Of a stretch of 37,942 bases of DNA, positions 8,041 to 16,505 are shown one piece after another. Made by a program: the position numbers and the translations under genes. Every line of letters starts with the position of its first letter. Positions within the stretch are counted from its first letter, which is position 1. Origin of the DNA: Ignavibacteriales bacterium (GTDB lineage Bacteria; Bacteroidota; Ignavibacteria; UBA10030; UBA8401); the NCBI GenBank assembly GCA_016182545.1, contig JACPGG010000071.1, positions 1 to 37,942 on the forward strand, given 5' to 3'. Below the pieces are notes generated by a model. It was given only the letters and a program-made list of their open reading frames with translations. It had not been told where the DNA came from and did no database searches.

Positions 8041-9219
8041 ATGAAAGAAGTTGTCATCGTCAGTGCGTGCCGAACACCGATTGGATCGTTCGGCGGAACA
8101 CTAAGTTCGCTTCCGGCTCCGAAACTTGGTGCAATAGTAATTGAAGAATCACTTAAACGTACAAACGTTGCGAAGGAATCAGTCAATGAAGTGATCATGG
8201 GGAATGTGATTCAAGCGGGTGTCGGTCAGGCACCGGCACGACAAGCAGCGATCTATGCCGGATTGCCGAGTTCGGTTGAATGCATGACCGTCAATAAAGT
8301 TTGCGGCTCCGGATTAAAATCAGTGATGCTTGCAGCGCAGGCGATTCAGATCGGTGATGCGGATGTGATCGTTGCCGGCGGGATGGAGAGTATGTCGAAC
8401 GCGCCATTCCTTCTGGACAAAGCGCGATTCGGGTACAAAATGGGGAGCGGCGAAATTCAGGATGCAATGATGAAAGACGGATTGCTTGATGCGTACAAGA
8501 ATTCCGCTATGGGAAATTTTTCGGATGAAACAGCAGTGGAATGCAAAGTGTCACGTCAGGAACAGGATGAGTTTGCAATTCTGAGTTACAAACGTGCACA
8601 AGAATCGATGAAGTCGGGACGGTTCAAAGATGAAATTGTGAAAGTTGGAGTTGCAGGAAAAAAGGGGGAAGTGACATTTGTTGAAGAGGATGAAGAGCCG
8701 ATGAAAACTAATTTTGACAAGATTCCTCAGTTGAAACCTGCATTCTCAAAAGAAGGAACTGCAACAGCGGCGAATTCTTCAAAGATCAATGACGGCGCTG
8801 CTGCATTGGTGCTAATGTCTGCAGAAAAGGCGAAAGAATTAAATCTGAAGCCGATCGCGCGCATTGTTGCGCAAGCATCTGCTGCCAAGAATCCCGAACG
8901 CTTTACAACCGCTCCGGCAGATGTCATTCCGAAAGTATTGAAGAAGGCAAATCTTACACTCGATAAGATAGATCTTTTTGAAGTCAACGAAGCATTTGCT
9001 TTGGTTGCATTGGCGGTAAATAAAATCGCCGGTATCGATGTCAATAAAGTGAATGTTAATGGAGGGGCTGTGGCACTCGGGCATCCGATCGGTGCAAGTG
9101 GGGCTCGGATTCTTGTCACGTTGCTTCATGCACTAAAGCAGCGGAATATGAAACGCGGACTCGCTGCAATATGTATCGGCGGCGGCGAAGCGAGCAGCGT
9201 CGTCATCGAGATGATCTAA
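8041..9219 (+). CDS. Acetyl-CoA C-acetyltransferase (thiolase)
   Basis: This biosynthetic-type thiolase condenses two acetyl-CoA to acetoacetyl-CoA or cleaves beta-ketoacyl-CoA. All catalytic elements are visible in the 392-residue protein: nucleophile Cys88 in NKVCGSG, the GGMESMSNAPF loop, the His-containing GHPIGASGAR, and the C-terminal acid/base Cys in CIGGGEA. Length is typical of AtoB/PhaA-type enzymes. The start is supported by GAAAGGA about 9 nt upstream. It leads a run with 3-hydroxybutyryl-CoA and acyl-CoA dehydrogenases, so it probably works in short-chain acyl-CoA oxidation or butyrate-type metabolism. Direction of flux cannot be decided. Confidence 0.95.
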   Translation: MKEVVIVSACRTPIGSFGGTLSSLPAPKLGAIVIEESLKRTNVAKESVNEVIMGNVIQAGVGQAPARQAAIYAGLPSSVECMTVNKVCGSGLKSVMLAAQAIQIGDADVIVAGGMESMSNAPFLLDKARFGYKMGSGEIQDAMMKDGLLDAYKNSAMGNFSDETAVECKVSRQEQDEFAILSYKRAQESMKSGRFKDEIVKVGVAGKKGEVTFVEEDEEPMKTNFDKIPQLKPAFSKEGTATAANSSKINDGAAALVLMSAEKAKELNLKPIARIVAQASAAKNPERFTTAPADVIPKVLKKANLTLDKIDLFEVNEAFALVALAVNKIAGIDVNKVNVNGGAVALGHPIGASGARILVTLLHALKQRNMKRGLAAICIGGGEASSVVIEMI

Positions 9220-9225
9220 ATCGTG

Positions 9226-9344
9226 GTCATGCTGAGCGACCGAGTCATTTTTTTGACGAGGGAGTCGAAGCATCCCATTTCTGGATTCTTCGCCCCGACA
9301 AAAAACGCCTGCCTGCCGGCAGGCAGGTCGGGACTCAGAATGAC
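9226..9344. repeat. MITE/REP-like intergenic palindromic element
   Basis: A 119-bp element fills the thiolase-hbd gap. It has imperfect terminal inverted repeats: GTCATGCTGAGCG at the left, and the right end reads GTCATTCTGAGTCC on the opposite strand. Inside is a perfect 20-bp palindrome, CCTGCCTGCCGGCAGGCAGG (9308-9327), framed by CCCGAC / GTCGGG, giving a long compound hairpin. The phrase GAGTCGAAGCATCC is of a kind met in dispersed intergenic repeats of many environmental bacteria. Its translation yields the spurious PACRQAG-type ORFs seen in the ORF track on both strands. It carries no transposase and stops just before the hbd ribosome-binding site. Confidence 0.75.
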
Positions 9345-9364
9345 AAATATAGGAAAGAAAAACT

Positions 9365-10228
9365 ATGCTAATAAAAAACATCACCGTCATCGGTTCCGGC
9401 ACGATGGGGAACGGAATTGCTCACGTGTTCGCTCAATATGGCTATGCAGTTACTCTCAATGATATCAAACAGGAATTTCTCGATCGGGGATTGAAAACGA
9501 TTAGCGGAAATCTCGATCGCCAAATTAAAAAAGGAGCATTGACAGAAGATCAGAAGAAAAGCACTCTTGCAAATATCAAGCCGTCGCTCGTTCTTTCTGA
9601 TGCGGTGAAGAGTGCTGATGTCGTCATCGAAGCGGCGACGGAAAATCCGCAAGTGAAGTTCGATGTGTTCCGCACCGTTGATGCGAATGCGCCCGCCCAT
9701 GCGATTCTTGCCAGCAATACTTCGTCCATTTCGATCACTGAGATCGCTGCCGTCACCAAACGCCCCCGGCAAGTGATCGGGATGCATTTCATGAATCCTG
9801 TTCCGGTCATGAAACTGATCGAAGTGATCCGCGGTCTTGCAACCTCAAATGAAACGTACGCCGCAATAAAAGAATTAGCGGGGAAGATCGAAAAAGTACC
9901 TGTTGAAGTGAACGACTATCCCGGTTTTATTTCCAACAGGATTCTTTTGCCGATGCTGAATGAAGCGATGTATTGTGCTATGGAAGGAGTTGCCACACCG
10001 GAAGCGATCGACACGGTGATGAAACTCGGCATGAATCATCCGATGGGACCGTTGACGCTCGCTGATTTTATCGGACTCGATGTCTGTCTCTCCATCATGA
10101 ATGTGCTTCACGAAGGACTTGGCGATTCAAAATATCGTCCCTGCCCGCTGTTGAAAAAAATGGTGGCTGCAGGACACCTCGGCAGAAAGAGCGGTAAAGG
10201 ATTTTACGAATACCCACAACTGAAGTAG
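9365..10228 (+). CDS. 3-hydroxybutyryl-CoA dehydrogenase
   Basis: This NAD(P)-dependent enzyme interconverts 3-hydroxyacyl-CoA and acetoacetyl-CoA. The 287-residue protein has the N-terminal dinucleotide loop GSGTMGNG (G10-x-G12-x-x-G15), the catalytic His141 in [15 protein letters not shown], and the C-terminal dimerisation domain with [11 protein letters not shown] and [11 protein letters not shown]. It is the short stand-alone form, with no fused crotonase domain. AGGAAAG sits about 8 nt before the ATG, immediately after the intergenic repeat. It acts on the product of the preceding thiolase or feeds it. No enoyl-CoA hydratase is present in the cluster, so that step must be encoded elsewhere. 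Confidence 0.95.
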   Translation: MLIKNITVIGSGTMGNGIAHVFAQYGYAVTLNDIKQEFLDRGLKTISGNLDRQIKKGALTEDQKKSTLANIKPSLVLSDAVKSADVVIEAATENPQVKFDVFRTVDANAPAHAILASNTSSISITEIAAVTKRPRQVIGMHFMNPVPVMKLIEVIRGLATSNETYAAIKELAGKIEKVPVEVNDYPGFISNRILLPMLNEAMYCAMEGVATPEAIDTVMKLGMNHPMGPLTLADFIGLDVCLSIMNVLHEGLGDSKYRPCPLLKKMVAAGHLGRKSGKGFYEYPQLK

Positions 10229-10301
10229 AATACTCCGTTGCATTTCACGCTCACGTCAAAACATGACAGACGCTGATGCTGCGATGAATCATGAGGAATG
10301 A

Positions 10302-11444
10302 ATGAACTTCGAACTCAACGAAACCCACAAAATGATCCGCGAAACTGCGCGGCAATTTGCAACCGATATCATATCTAAATCCTGCGATGAACGAGACGAA
10401 AAAGAAATATTTCCTACCGATGAAATAAAACAACTTGGTGAACTCGGCTTTATGGGAATGATGGTCCCGGAACAATACGGCGGAGCCGGGCTCGATTCCC
10501 TCAGTTACGTGATTGCCATGGAGGAGATTTCGCGCGTTGACGCATCGTGCGGCGTTATCATGTCTGTCAATAATTCACTCGTGTGCTACGGACTCAACAA
10601 ATATGGTACAGAAGAACAAAAGCAAAAATATCTTCTCCCGCTTGCACAAGGAAAAAAACTCGGTGCATTTGCATTGTCCGAACCGGAAGCGGGAAGTGAT
10701 GCGACGAACCAACATACCATTGCGGTGAAAGATGACGATCATTACGTATTGAATGGAATAAAAAATTGGATAACGAACGGTACGACAGCCGATTATGTAC
10801 TTGTCATGGCACAAACCGATCCATCCAAAGGTTCCAAAGGGATCAGTGCTTTTATCGTAGAAAAAGGAATGCCCGGTTTTACGTATGGCAAGAAAGAGCG
10901 AAAACTTGGTATCAGGAGTTCGGATACAGTCTCGCTCCTATTTGAAAATGTCAAAGTGCCCGTTGCAAACAGAATCGGCGACGAAGGATTCGGATTTAAA
11001 TTTGCGATGATGACGCTTGAAGGAGGACGAATTGGAATTGCTGCGCAAGCACTTGGGATTGCGCAAGCGAGTTTGGATGCTTCGCTGGAATATTCGAAGC
11101 AACGGAAGGCATTCGATCAACCGATTGCACATCTGCAGGCAATTCAATTTAAGCTTGCCGACATGGCAACGGAAATCGAAGCAGCACGTATGCTCACGTA
11201 CCAGGCGGCTGTGCTGAAGGATGCAGGACAACCATTCGGCAAACAAGCGGCGATGGCGAAACTATTTGCTTCAAAGATTGCAGTCAAATCCGCTCTGGAA
11301 GCAATTCAAATTCACGGTGGATATGGTTATGTTCGTGAATACAAAGTTGAACGGTATCTGCGCGACGCGAAGATCACAGAAATTTATGAAGGAACGTCAG
11401 AGATCCAGAGGATTGTTATATCCCGTGCATTGCTGAAAGACTGA
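10302..11444 (+). CDS. Acyl-CoA dehydrogenase, short-chain (butyryl-CoA) type
   Basis: This FAD flavoprotein oxidises acyl-CoA to trans-2-enoyl-CoA, passing electrons to ETF. The three-domain layout is complete in 380 residues: N-terminal helices, the beta-domain with FALSEPEAGSDA and WITNG, and C-terminal helices with the FAD/dimer segment QRKAFDQPI, the QIHGGYGY loop, and catalytic Glu363 in IYEGTSEIQ. The Glu position in the last motif matches short-chain and butyryl-CoA dehydrogenases. A GAGGA precedes the ATG closely. The gene follows hbd by 73 nt with no terminator. No etfAB genes are in view, so the physiological electron partner is encoded elsewhere. Confidence 0.94.
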   Translation: MNFELNETHKMIRETARQFATDIISKSCDERDEKEIFPTDEIKQLGELGFMGMMVPEQYGGAGLDSLSYVIAMEEISRVDASCGVIMSVNNSLVCYGLNKYGTEEQKQKYLLPLAQGKKLGAFALSEPEAGSDATNQHTIAVKDDDHYVLNGIKNWITNGTTADYVLVMAQTDPSKGSKGISAFIVEKGMPGFTYGKKERKLGIRSSDTVSLLFENVKVPVANRIGDEGFGFKFAMMTLEGGRIGIAAQALGIAQASLDASLEYSKQRKAFDQPIAHLQAIQFKLADMATEIEAARMLTYQAAVLKDAGQPFGKQAAMAKLFASKIAVKSALEAIQIHGGYGYVREYKVERYLRDAKITEIYEGTSEIQRIVISRALLKD

Positions 11445-11525
11445 CAATTTCGTGATATGGTCTTTGTCTGTCTTATGAGAAACGGTTTCAGTATATTCAA
11501 TATGAATTTATAAAAGGAGAGTGAA

Positions 11526-12119
11526 ATGAAAAAAGTTCTGATAGCACTTGGAATTGTTTTTGTTCTGTTCATTATGGTTTTGATGTGGGGTGTGGGGAAA
11601 TACAACGGCTTGGTCACGCTCGATGAAAGCGTGAACGGATCGTGGGCGCAAGTACAAAATCAATACCAACGGAGAATGGATCTCATTCCAAACCTTGTTG
11701 CCACCGTACAAGGTGTCGCAAATTTTGAAAAATCAACATTGCAGGCAGTTATTGAAGCACGCGCAAAGGCAACACAAGTGACGCTTTCCCCCCAGTTGTT
11801 GAATGATCCGCAGGCGTTCCAGCGATTCGAGCAAAGTCAGGGACAATTAGGTTCGGCATTATCGCGGCTGCTTGTAACGGTCGAGCAATATCCGAATTTG
11901 AAAGCCAATGAGAACTTCCTGCAACTTCAATCACAATTGGAAGGAACAGAGAACAGAATTGCGGTCGAGCGCAAACGATTCAATGAGGTCGTGCAAGGGT
12001 ATAATGCAACCATCCGCACGATACCGACTTCGTTCATTGCCGGCATCGGCGGATTTCAACAAAAACAATATTTTCAATCTCAGGCAGGTGCTGAGACCGC
12101 TCCGAAAGTTCAGTTCTAA
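11526..12119 (+). CDS. LemA family membrane-anchored protein
   Basis: The 197-residue protein has one N-terminal membrane segment (VLIALGIVFVLFIMVLMWGV) followed by a helical domain with the LemA signature WAQVQNQYQRRMDLIPNLVATVQG, QSQLEGTENRIAVERKRFNE and a tail containing the typical FQ..A..AP..F ending. LemA proteins are widespread but of poorly defined function, commonly encoded next to TPM-domain proteins, as here. A strong ribosome-binding site, AAAAGGAGAG, lies 4-5 nt before the ATG. The TPM gene follows 2 nt after the stop, so the two are certainly co-transcribed. The 81-nt gap upstream shows no terminator for the acyl-CoA dehydrogenase. Confidence 0.93.
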   Translation: MKKVLIALGIVFVLFIMVLMWGVGKYNGLVTLDESVNGSWAQVQNQYQRRMDLIPNLVATVQGVANFEKSTLQAVIEARAKATQVTLSPQLLNDPQAFQRFEQSQGQLGSALSRLLVTVEQYPNLKANENFLQLQSQLEGTENRIAVERKRFNEVVQGYNATIRTIPTSFIAGIGGFQQKQYFQSQAGAETAPKVQF

Positions 12120-12121
12120 GT

Positions 12122-12904
12122 ATGATTCACACGCTTGAGGCACAGAGGATAGGACGTTTTCTGTTTTGCTCTCTCTGTGCCTTTTACATTTCAATCCTCC
12201 CGGCACAAAGTGGCGAGATTCCGAAGATCGTCGACCCCGTTACCGATCAGACCAATACACTCAGTCGAAGCGAATACTACGAACTTCGCAGATTGATCAT
12301 TCAATTCGAAGACAGCACATCGAACCAAATTGTCATTTTGATGATTCCATCATTACACGGAAATGAAATTCGTGATTTCGGAATTGAAATATTTAAAAAA
12401 AACATGATCGGTCAAAAGGGAAAAGACAATGGCGTTCTCATTCTTGTAGCGAAGGATGACAGAAAAATGTCTATCGAAGTCGGGTACGGCTTGGAAGGTG
12501 TACTGACCGACGCTCTCTGCGATCAGATCATCAGAAACGAGATCCGTCCGCTATTTAAGGTGGGTGATTACTTTGGTGGACTTTCTGCAGGCATTACATC
12601 GATCACGGAGGTCATCAAAGGCGAGTATACCGGAGAAAAGAAAAAGGGAAATGGTTCGGATTGGATTCCGGCATTACTTGTTCTGGGTGTGATTCTCTTT
12701 GCCGGAATCGCTGCCGCACGAGGAAAACGATATTCGATCAGTTCAAGGGGACACCGTGGTTACAATAATTGGTGGTGGGGTGGTGGCGGATTTGGAGGTG
12801 GAAGCGGGAGCGGATTCGGATCGTTTGGTGGAGGAGGTGGCGGGGGTGGCTGGTCCGCAGGCGGCGGAAGTTTCGGCGGTGGCGGTGCGAGTGGAAGTTG
12901 GTAG
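12122..12904 (+). CDS. TPM-domain (YgcG-like) secreted/membrane protein with Gly-rich tail
   Basis: The 260-residue protein has a signal peptide (hydrophobic stretch about 11-28), then a TPM domain (IVDPVTDQTNTLS, QIVILMIPSL, KDNGVLILVAKDDRKMSIEVGYGLEG, about 35-160). A transmembrane helix (WIPALLVLGVILFAGIAAA) follows, and the tail is made of runs of Gly with Trp, Ser and Phe. This is the standard architecture of the LemA-associated TPM proteins, whose C-terminal Gly-rich tails are low complexity. The domain is proposed to act at the envelope, some family members having phosphatase-like folds. The exact role is unknown. It overlaps nothing and is coupled to lemA at 2 nt. Confidence 0.9.
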   Translation: MIHTLEAQRIGRFLFCSLCAFYISILPAQSGEIPKIVDPVTDQTNTLSRSEYYELRRLIIQFEDSTSNQIVILMIPSLHGNEIRDFGIEIFKKNMIGQKGKDNGVLILVAKDDRKMSIEVGYGLEGVLTDALCDQIIRNEIRPLFKVGDYFGGLSAGITSITEVIKGEYTGEKKKGNGSDWIPALLVLGVILFAGIAAARGKRYSISSRGHRGYNNWWWGGGGFGGGSGSGFGSFGGGGGGGGWSAGGGSFGGGGASGSW

Positions 12905-12943
12905 CACCGAATTTATAAGGACAAAATTTTTTTTGAATACGAA

Positions 12944-13969
12944 ATGCTGATACTATTAAAAACTGACGCCTCGCGTCAGGAAATCGAAACAGTAAAAAAC
13001 AGAGTTGCAGAATTAGGATTTACGCCGCACGAAATTCCGGGCGTGCAGCGTGTTGCAATCGGAATTACAGGCAACAAAGCAAAAGTATCTCCGGATAATT
13101 TCCTGACTCTTCCCGGAGTTGTGGATGTTATATCGGTCTCAAAGCCATTTAAACTGGTCGGTCGGGACTTCAAACCTGAAAATACGATTGTTGATGTTGG
13201 CGGTGTAACATTCGGTGGAAATGAAATACAAATCATTGCCGGACCCTGTTCGGTTGAAAGCCGGGAGCAAATTCTTGAAGCAGCGATGCTGGTAAAACAG
13301 TCCGGCGCAAAACTGCTGCGTGGTGGTGCATTTAAGCCAAGAACATCGCCGTATGCATTTCAAGGATTGAAAGTTGAGGGATTGGAATACTTGAAAGATG
13401 CAGCAGAGAAAACAGGGCTGAAAGTCGTTACCGAAGTGAAGGATACAGAAACGCTCGCAGCAGTTGCCGAATGTTCAGACATTTTGCAAATTGGTGCGAG
13501 AAATATGTATAACTTCTCGCTGCTGGAGAAAGTTGGGGATCTCGGCAAACCGGTATTATTGAAGCGAGGTTTTTCTTCCACGATAGAAGAATTGCTAATG
13601 GCGGCTGAATATATTTTATCCAGAGGGAATTACAACGTTATTTTGTGCGAACGAGGGATCAGAACGTTTGAAACATACACGCGCAATACGCTCGACCTTA
13701 ATGCGGTTCCATTAATTAAAAAATTGTCGCATTTGCCCGTGATTGTCGATCCGAGCCACGGAACCGGCGCGTGGGATTTGGTTCCGCCAATGGCGCAGGC
13801 GGCAATTGCTGCCGGTGCAGACGGGCTTATGATCGAAGTTCATGCCCATCCCGAAAAAGCAATGTCGGACGGTTATCAATCGCTGTCGCCTAAAACATTT
13901 CTAGCCATGACAAAACAATTGAAAAAGTTCGAATCGGTTATTCAACGGGCCGTTGCGGTGGATGCATGA
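12944..13969 (+). CDS. aroF: 3-deoxy-7-phosphoheptulonate (DAHP) synthase
   Basis: First enzyme of the shikimate pathway, condensing phosphoenolpyruvate and erythrose 4-phosphate. The 341-residue protein belongs to the AroF/AroA-I-beta type. An N-terminal ferredoxin-like regulatory domain (residues 1-75, [15 protein letters not shown]) is followed by the TIM barrel with AGPCSVES at 99-106 (metal ligand Cys102), [29 protein letters not shown] and [10 protein letters not shown]-terminal domains of this kind confer feedback inhibition by aromatic amino acids in related enzymes. It lies between two TPM-domain genes and overlaps the second by 4 nt, an unexpected pairing for an aromatic-synthesis gene. 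The ribosome-binding site is weak. Confidence 0.95.
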   Translation: MLILLKTDASRQEIETVKNRVAELGFTPHEIPGVQRVAIGITGNKAKVSPDNFLTLPGVVDVISVSKPFKLVGRDFKPENTIVDVGGVTFGGNEIQIIAGPCSVESREQILEAAMLVKQSGAKLLRGGAFKPRTSPYAFQGLKVEGLEYLKDAAEKTGLKVVTEVKDTETLAAVAECSDILQIGARNMYNFSLLEKVGDLGKPVLLKRGFSSTIEELLMAAEYILSRGNYNVILCERGIRTFETYTRNTLDLNAVPLIKKLSHLPVIVDPSHGTGAWDLVPPMAQAAIAAGADGLMIEVHAHPEKAMSDGYQSLSPKTFLAMTKQLKKFESVIQRAVAVDA

Positions 13970-14421
13970 GTTTTTTTGAAAAAAATATTTTAACAAAAGA
14001 CGAACTGCAGAAGATCGCCGAAACGATCAAATCGGTTGAGCGTGAGACAATCGGAGAAGTGCGTGTCAACATCCATAAAAGGAGATCGTTCCGAGATAAA
14101 AATCTTTCATTGTACGATCTGGCGGTTAAGAATTTTTATTCGCTCGGGATGGACAAAACCAAGGAAAAATCGGGTGTGTTAATATTGTTGCTGTTAAGCG
14201 AACATAAATTCCAAATTATCGGGGATGAGGGAATCAATAAGAGGGTCTCAAAAGAATTTTGGGAATCATTGGCTAAGAAAACTTCGGAATATTTCGGTCA
14301 GAATAAATTCAGCGAAGGTATTTGTTACGCCGTGAACGAAGTCGGCGCTGTGCTAAAAAAAGAGTTCCCGATGAAACCGGGCGACACGAACGAACTCTCA
14401 AATGAAGTGGTGATCTCTTAA
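13966..14421 (+). CDS. TPM-domain protein without signal peptide or membrane segment
   Basis: The 151-residue protein is a single TPM domain: GEVRVNIHKRR, YSLGMDKTKEKSGVLILLLLSEHKFQIIGDEGI and GICYAVNEVGAVLKKEFP match the family core. It lacks the N-terminal signal and Gly-rich tail of the TPM protein at 12122, so it should be cytosolic or peripherally attached. Such short forms often accompany LemA and the long TPM protein as a third partner. Its start codon overlaps the aroF stop (ATGA), so it is translationally coupled to aroF. The biochemical role is unknown. Confidence 0.85.
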   Translation: MSFFEKNILTKDELQKIAETIKSVERETIGEVRVNIHKRRSFRDKNLSLYDLAVKNFYSLGMDKTKEKSGVLILLLLSEHKFQIIGDEGINKRVSKEFWESLAKKTSEYFGQNKFSEGICYAVNEVGAVLKKEFPMKPGDTNELSNEVVIS

Positions 14422-14432
14422 ACACAATTATT

Positions 14433-15287
14433 ATGAATTGTACAATTGCGGTTGCACAAATTGATTCCGTCGTCGGAGATGTCAAAAAGAACATTTCGCA
14501 CCACCTCACGTTTATCAAAAAAGCGATCGCGAAGAAAGCGAAGATCATTGTTTTTCCCGAACTGAGTTTGACCGGATATTCTGTCAAAGATCTGAATTGG
14601 GATGTCGCGCTCCGTCCGGAACCGCACACACTCTTCGCTGACTTCCTGAAATTGTCGAAGAAGATCACTATTATCGTTGGAGGAGTCGAAGAGTCAGAAA
14701 ATTTTGGTATCTACAATTCTGCGTTCCTGTTTGAAGATGGGAAAGTCCATTCTGCTCACAAAAAAATCTATCCACCCACCTACGGTATGTTTGAAGAGAT
14801 GCGGTATTTTAACCAGGGGAAAGACGTACGGGTATTCAAATCCAAGTACGGAAATCTCGGCATCCTGATCTGTGAAGATATGTGGCATGCATCGCTTCCG
14901 TATATTCTTGCACACGATAACGCCGATGTCATCATCAGTTTGACGGCAAGTCCCACCCGATTGTCGGGCTCGTCGGAAAAACTGACTGTTGCTGAGGTCA
15001 ATCATGAGCAACATCGGGCGTATGCACGGCTGCTCAGCACATATGTAGTCTTTGTTAATCGTGTCGGGTACGAAGATGGTGTGAATTTCTGGGGAGGATC
15101 CCAAGTTGTTGACCCTTCCGGGTCACCGCTGGTGACAGCAAAATTATTTCAAGAGGATTTGATCTTTGCAACATTAGACGAGAATTCCATCAGACGTGCA
15201 CGTCGCTTTTCACGCCATTTTATCGATGACTCACCAGAGTTCACCATCACACATCTAAAAAAATCTTTGATGCGAAGAGATAAGTGA
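14433..15287 (+). CDS. Nitrilase-superfamily carbon-nitrogen hydrolase (NadE glutaminase-like domain)
   Basis: The 284-residue protein has the full Glu-Lys-Cys triad: Glu43 in FPELSLTGY, Lys110/111 in HKKIYPPTYG, and Cys147 in LICEDMW. The segments LSLTGY, PTYGMFEEMRYF and ICEDMWH resemble the N-terminal glutaminase half of glutamine-dependent NAD synthetase, but there is no synthetase domain. It is therefore a stand-alone amidase, or a trans-acting glutaminase if an ammonia-dependent NadE exists elsewhere. It starts 11 nt after the short TPM gene and precedes a glutamate dehydrogenase remnant, giving a loose nitrogen-metabolism context. Substrate is unknown. Confidence 0.88.
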   Translation: MNCTIAVAQIDSVVGDVKKNISHHLTFIKKAIAKKAKIIVFPELSLTGYSVKDLNWDVALRPEPHTLFADFLKLSKKITIIVGGVEESENFGIYNSAFLFEDGKVHSAHKKIYPPTYGMFEEMRYFNQGKDVRVFKSKYGNLGILICEDMWHASLPYILAHDNADVIISLTASPTRLSGSSEKLTVAEVNHEQHRAYARLLSTYVVFVNRVGYEDGVNFWGGSQVVDPSGSPLVTAKLFQEDLIFATLDENSIRRARRFSRHFIDDSPEFTITHLKKSLMRRDK

Positions 15288-15327
15288 GTATTTTTGTGAT
15301 CATTAACTTAATCACAAGGAAGTTTGT

Positions 15328-16041
15328 ATGAACACTGAATATAAGGAACCGGGACCCGTTCTGGATCATGAAAATCCGTTCGAATCCATGATGCAGCGTT
15401 TTGACAAAGCTGCTGAAATCTTGGGGATGGAAGATGGCGTTTATCAATATCTAAAGACACCCGTAAAACAAGTGACTGTTTCCATTCCGATACAAATGGA
15501 TAACGGCAAAGTGGAAATATTTGAAGGTCACCGCGTTATTCATAATGACATTCTCGGTCCGTCCAAAGGAGGCATTCGATATGCGCCTGACGTCAACATC
15601 GACGAAGTAAAAGCGCTTGCCGCTTGGATGACATGGAAATGTGCCTTGCTCAATGTTCCGTTTGGCGGAGCAAAGGGTGGAGTCAAATGTGATCCGTCAA
15701 AACTGACCAATGTGGAATTGGAAAAAATAACACGACGATACACTGCAAATATGATGGAAGTATTCGGGGACGACAAAGATATTCCGGCACCCGATATGAA
15801 CACAAACGAACAGACAATGGCGTGGATCATGGACACTTATTCCATGCACATGCGTAAAACAGTGAGCGGCGTTGTGACCGGGAAACCGTTGCTCATCGGG
15901 GGTTCGATCGGAAGACGCGAAGCGACCGGAAGAGGGGTCATGATCGCGAGCAAGGATGTAAAATTGTTGGGATCAGTGATGTCACCGGCGGATATCATAA
16001 CAAAAGAGGGATCGACATTCAAAAAGCGTTGGAATATGTGA
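15328..16041 (+). pseudogene. Glutamate dehydrogenase, N-terminal fragment (internal deletion and frameshift)
   Basis: Residues 1-207 are a normal Glu/Leu/Phe/Val dehydrogenase catalytic domain: GPSKGGIRY, the substrate Lys in [14 protein letters not shown], catalytic Lys116 in FGGAKGG, Asp156 in PAPDMNT, and the domain-linker [14 protein letters not shown]. After MIAS the frame changes. The 30 or so residues that follow in this ORF (ending KKRWNM) are out-of-frame translation. The true continuation, [15 protein letters not shown], is in frame 0 from about 15948. About 35 residues of the NAD-binding domain, including its GxGxxG turn, are missing. A good ribosome-binding site (AAGGAAG) precedes the ATG. 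The full-length enzyme would interconvert glutamate and 2-oxoglutarate. Confidence 0.88.
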
Positions 16042-16505
16042 AACAGAATAAAACGCTGAACGGATTCACGGGAGCTGAGAAAGTCACACAATCCGAATTG
16101 CTTGAACTGGAATGCGATGTGCTCGTTCCGGCTGCTAAAGAGGATCAGATCACACATAAGAATGCCGGAAAGATCAAAGCAAAGATCATCGCAGAAGGTG
16201 CAAACGGACCGACGACTGCGAAGGCAGATCCAATTCTCAATGAACGCGGGATCGTCGTCATTCCGGATATTCTCGCAAACGCCGGCGGAGTGACTGTTTC
16301 ATATTTTGAATGGGTACAAAATCGCGTCGGTTATTACTGGTCGCTTGACAGAGTCAATCGCCGTCTTGAGCGGATGATGAAAGCGTCGTTTGACAATGTC
16401 TATGACACTGCATCGAAGCACAAAGTTGCACTTCGTATCGGCGCGTATATTGTTGCGATCGACAAGGTTGCTAAGACATTAAAGATCCGCGGGATTTACG
16501 CTTGA
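15948..16505 (+). pseudogene. Glutamate dehydrogenase, C-terminal fragment
   Basis: The ORF track starts this piece at a TTG at 16029, but homologous coding runs from about 15948: [15 protein letters not shown], then the linker to [37 protein letters not shown], and PDILANAGGVTVSYFEWVQN to the stop. These are the second half of the Rossmann domain and the C-terminal helices of a hexameric glutamate dehydrogenase. Together with the N-terminal fragment about 392 residues are encoded, against about 415-430 normally. It has no start codon of its own with a ribosome-binding site, so if the sequence is right the gene is dead. The stop overlaps the next gene's ATG (TGATG), which suggests an originally intact operon. 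Confidence 0.88.

Noticed and set aside
9133-9402. Minus-strand 89-residue ORF (and plus-strand 9171-9371, 9223-9462) over the thiolase-hbd gap
   Set aside because: They are translations of the palindromic repeat (PACRQAG, CLPAGR) and run into neighbouring genes in the wrong frame; no ribosome-binding site or coding motif.
15900-16060. Programmed ribosomal frameshift joining the two glutamate dehydrogenase ORFs
   Set aside because: A simple slip would not restore the missing NAD-binding turn; the absent residues show a true deletion (or assembly error).
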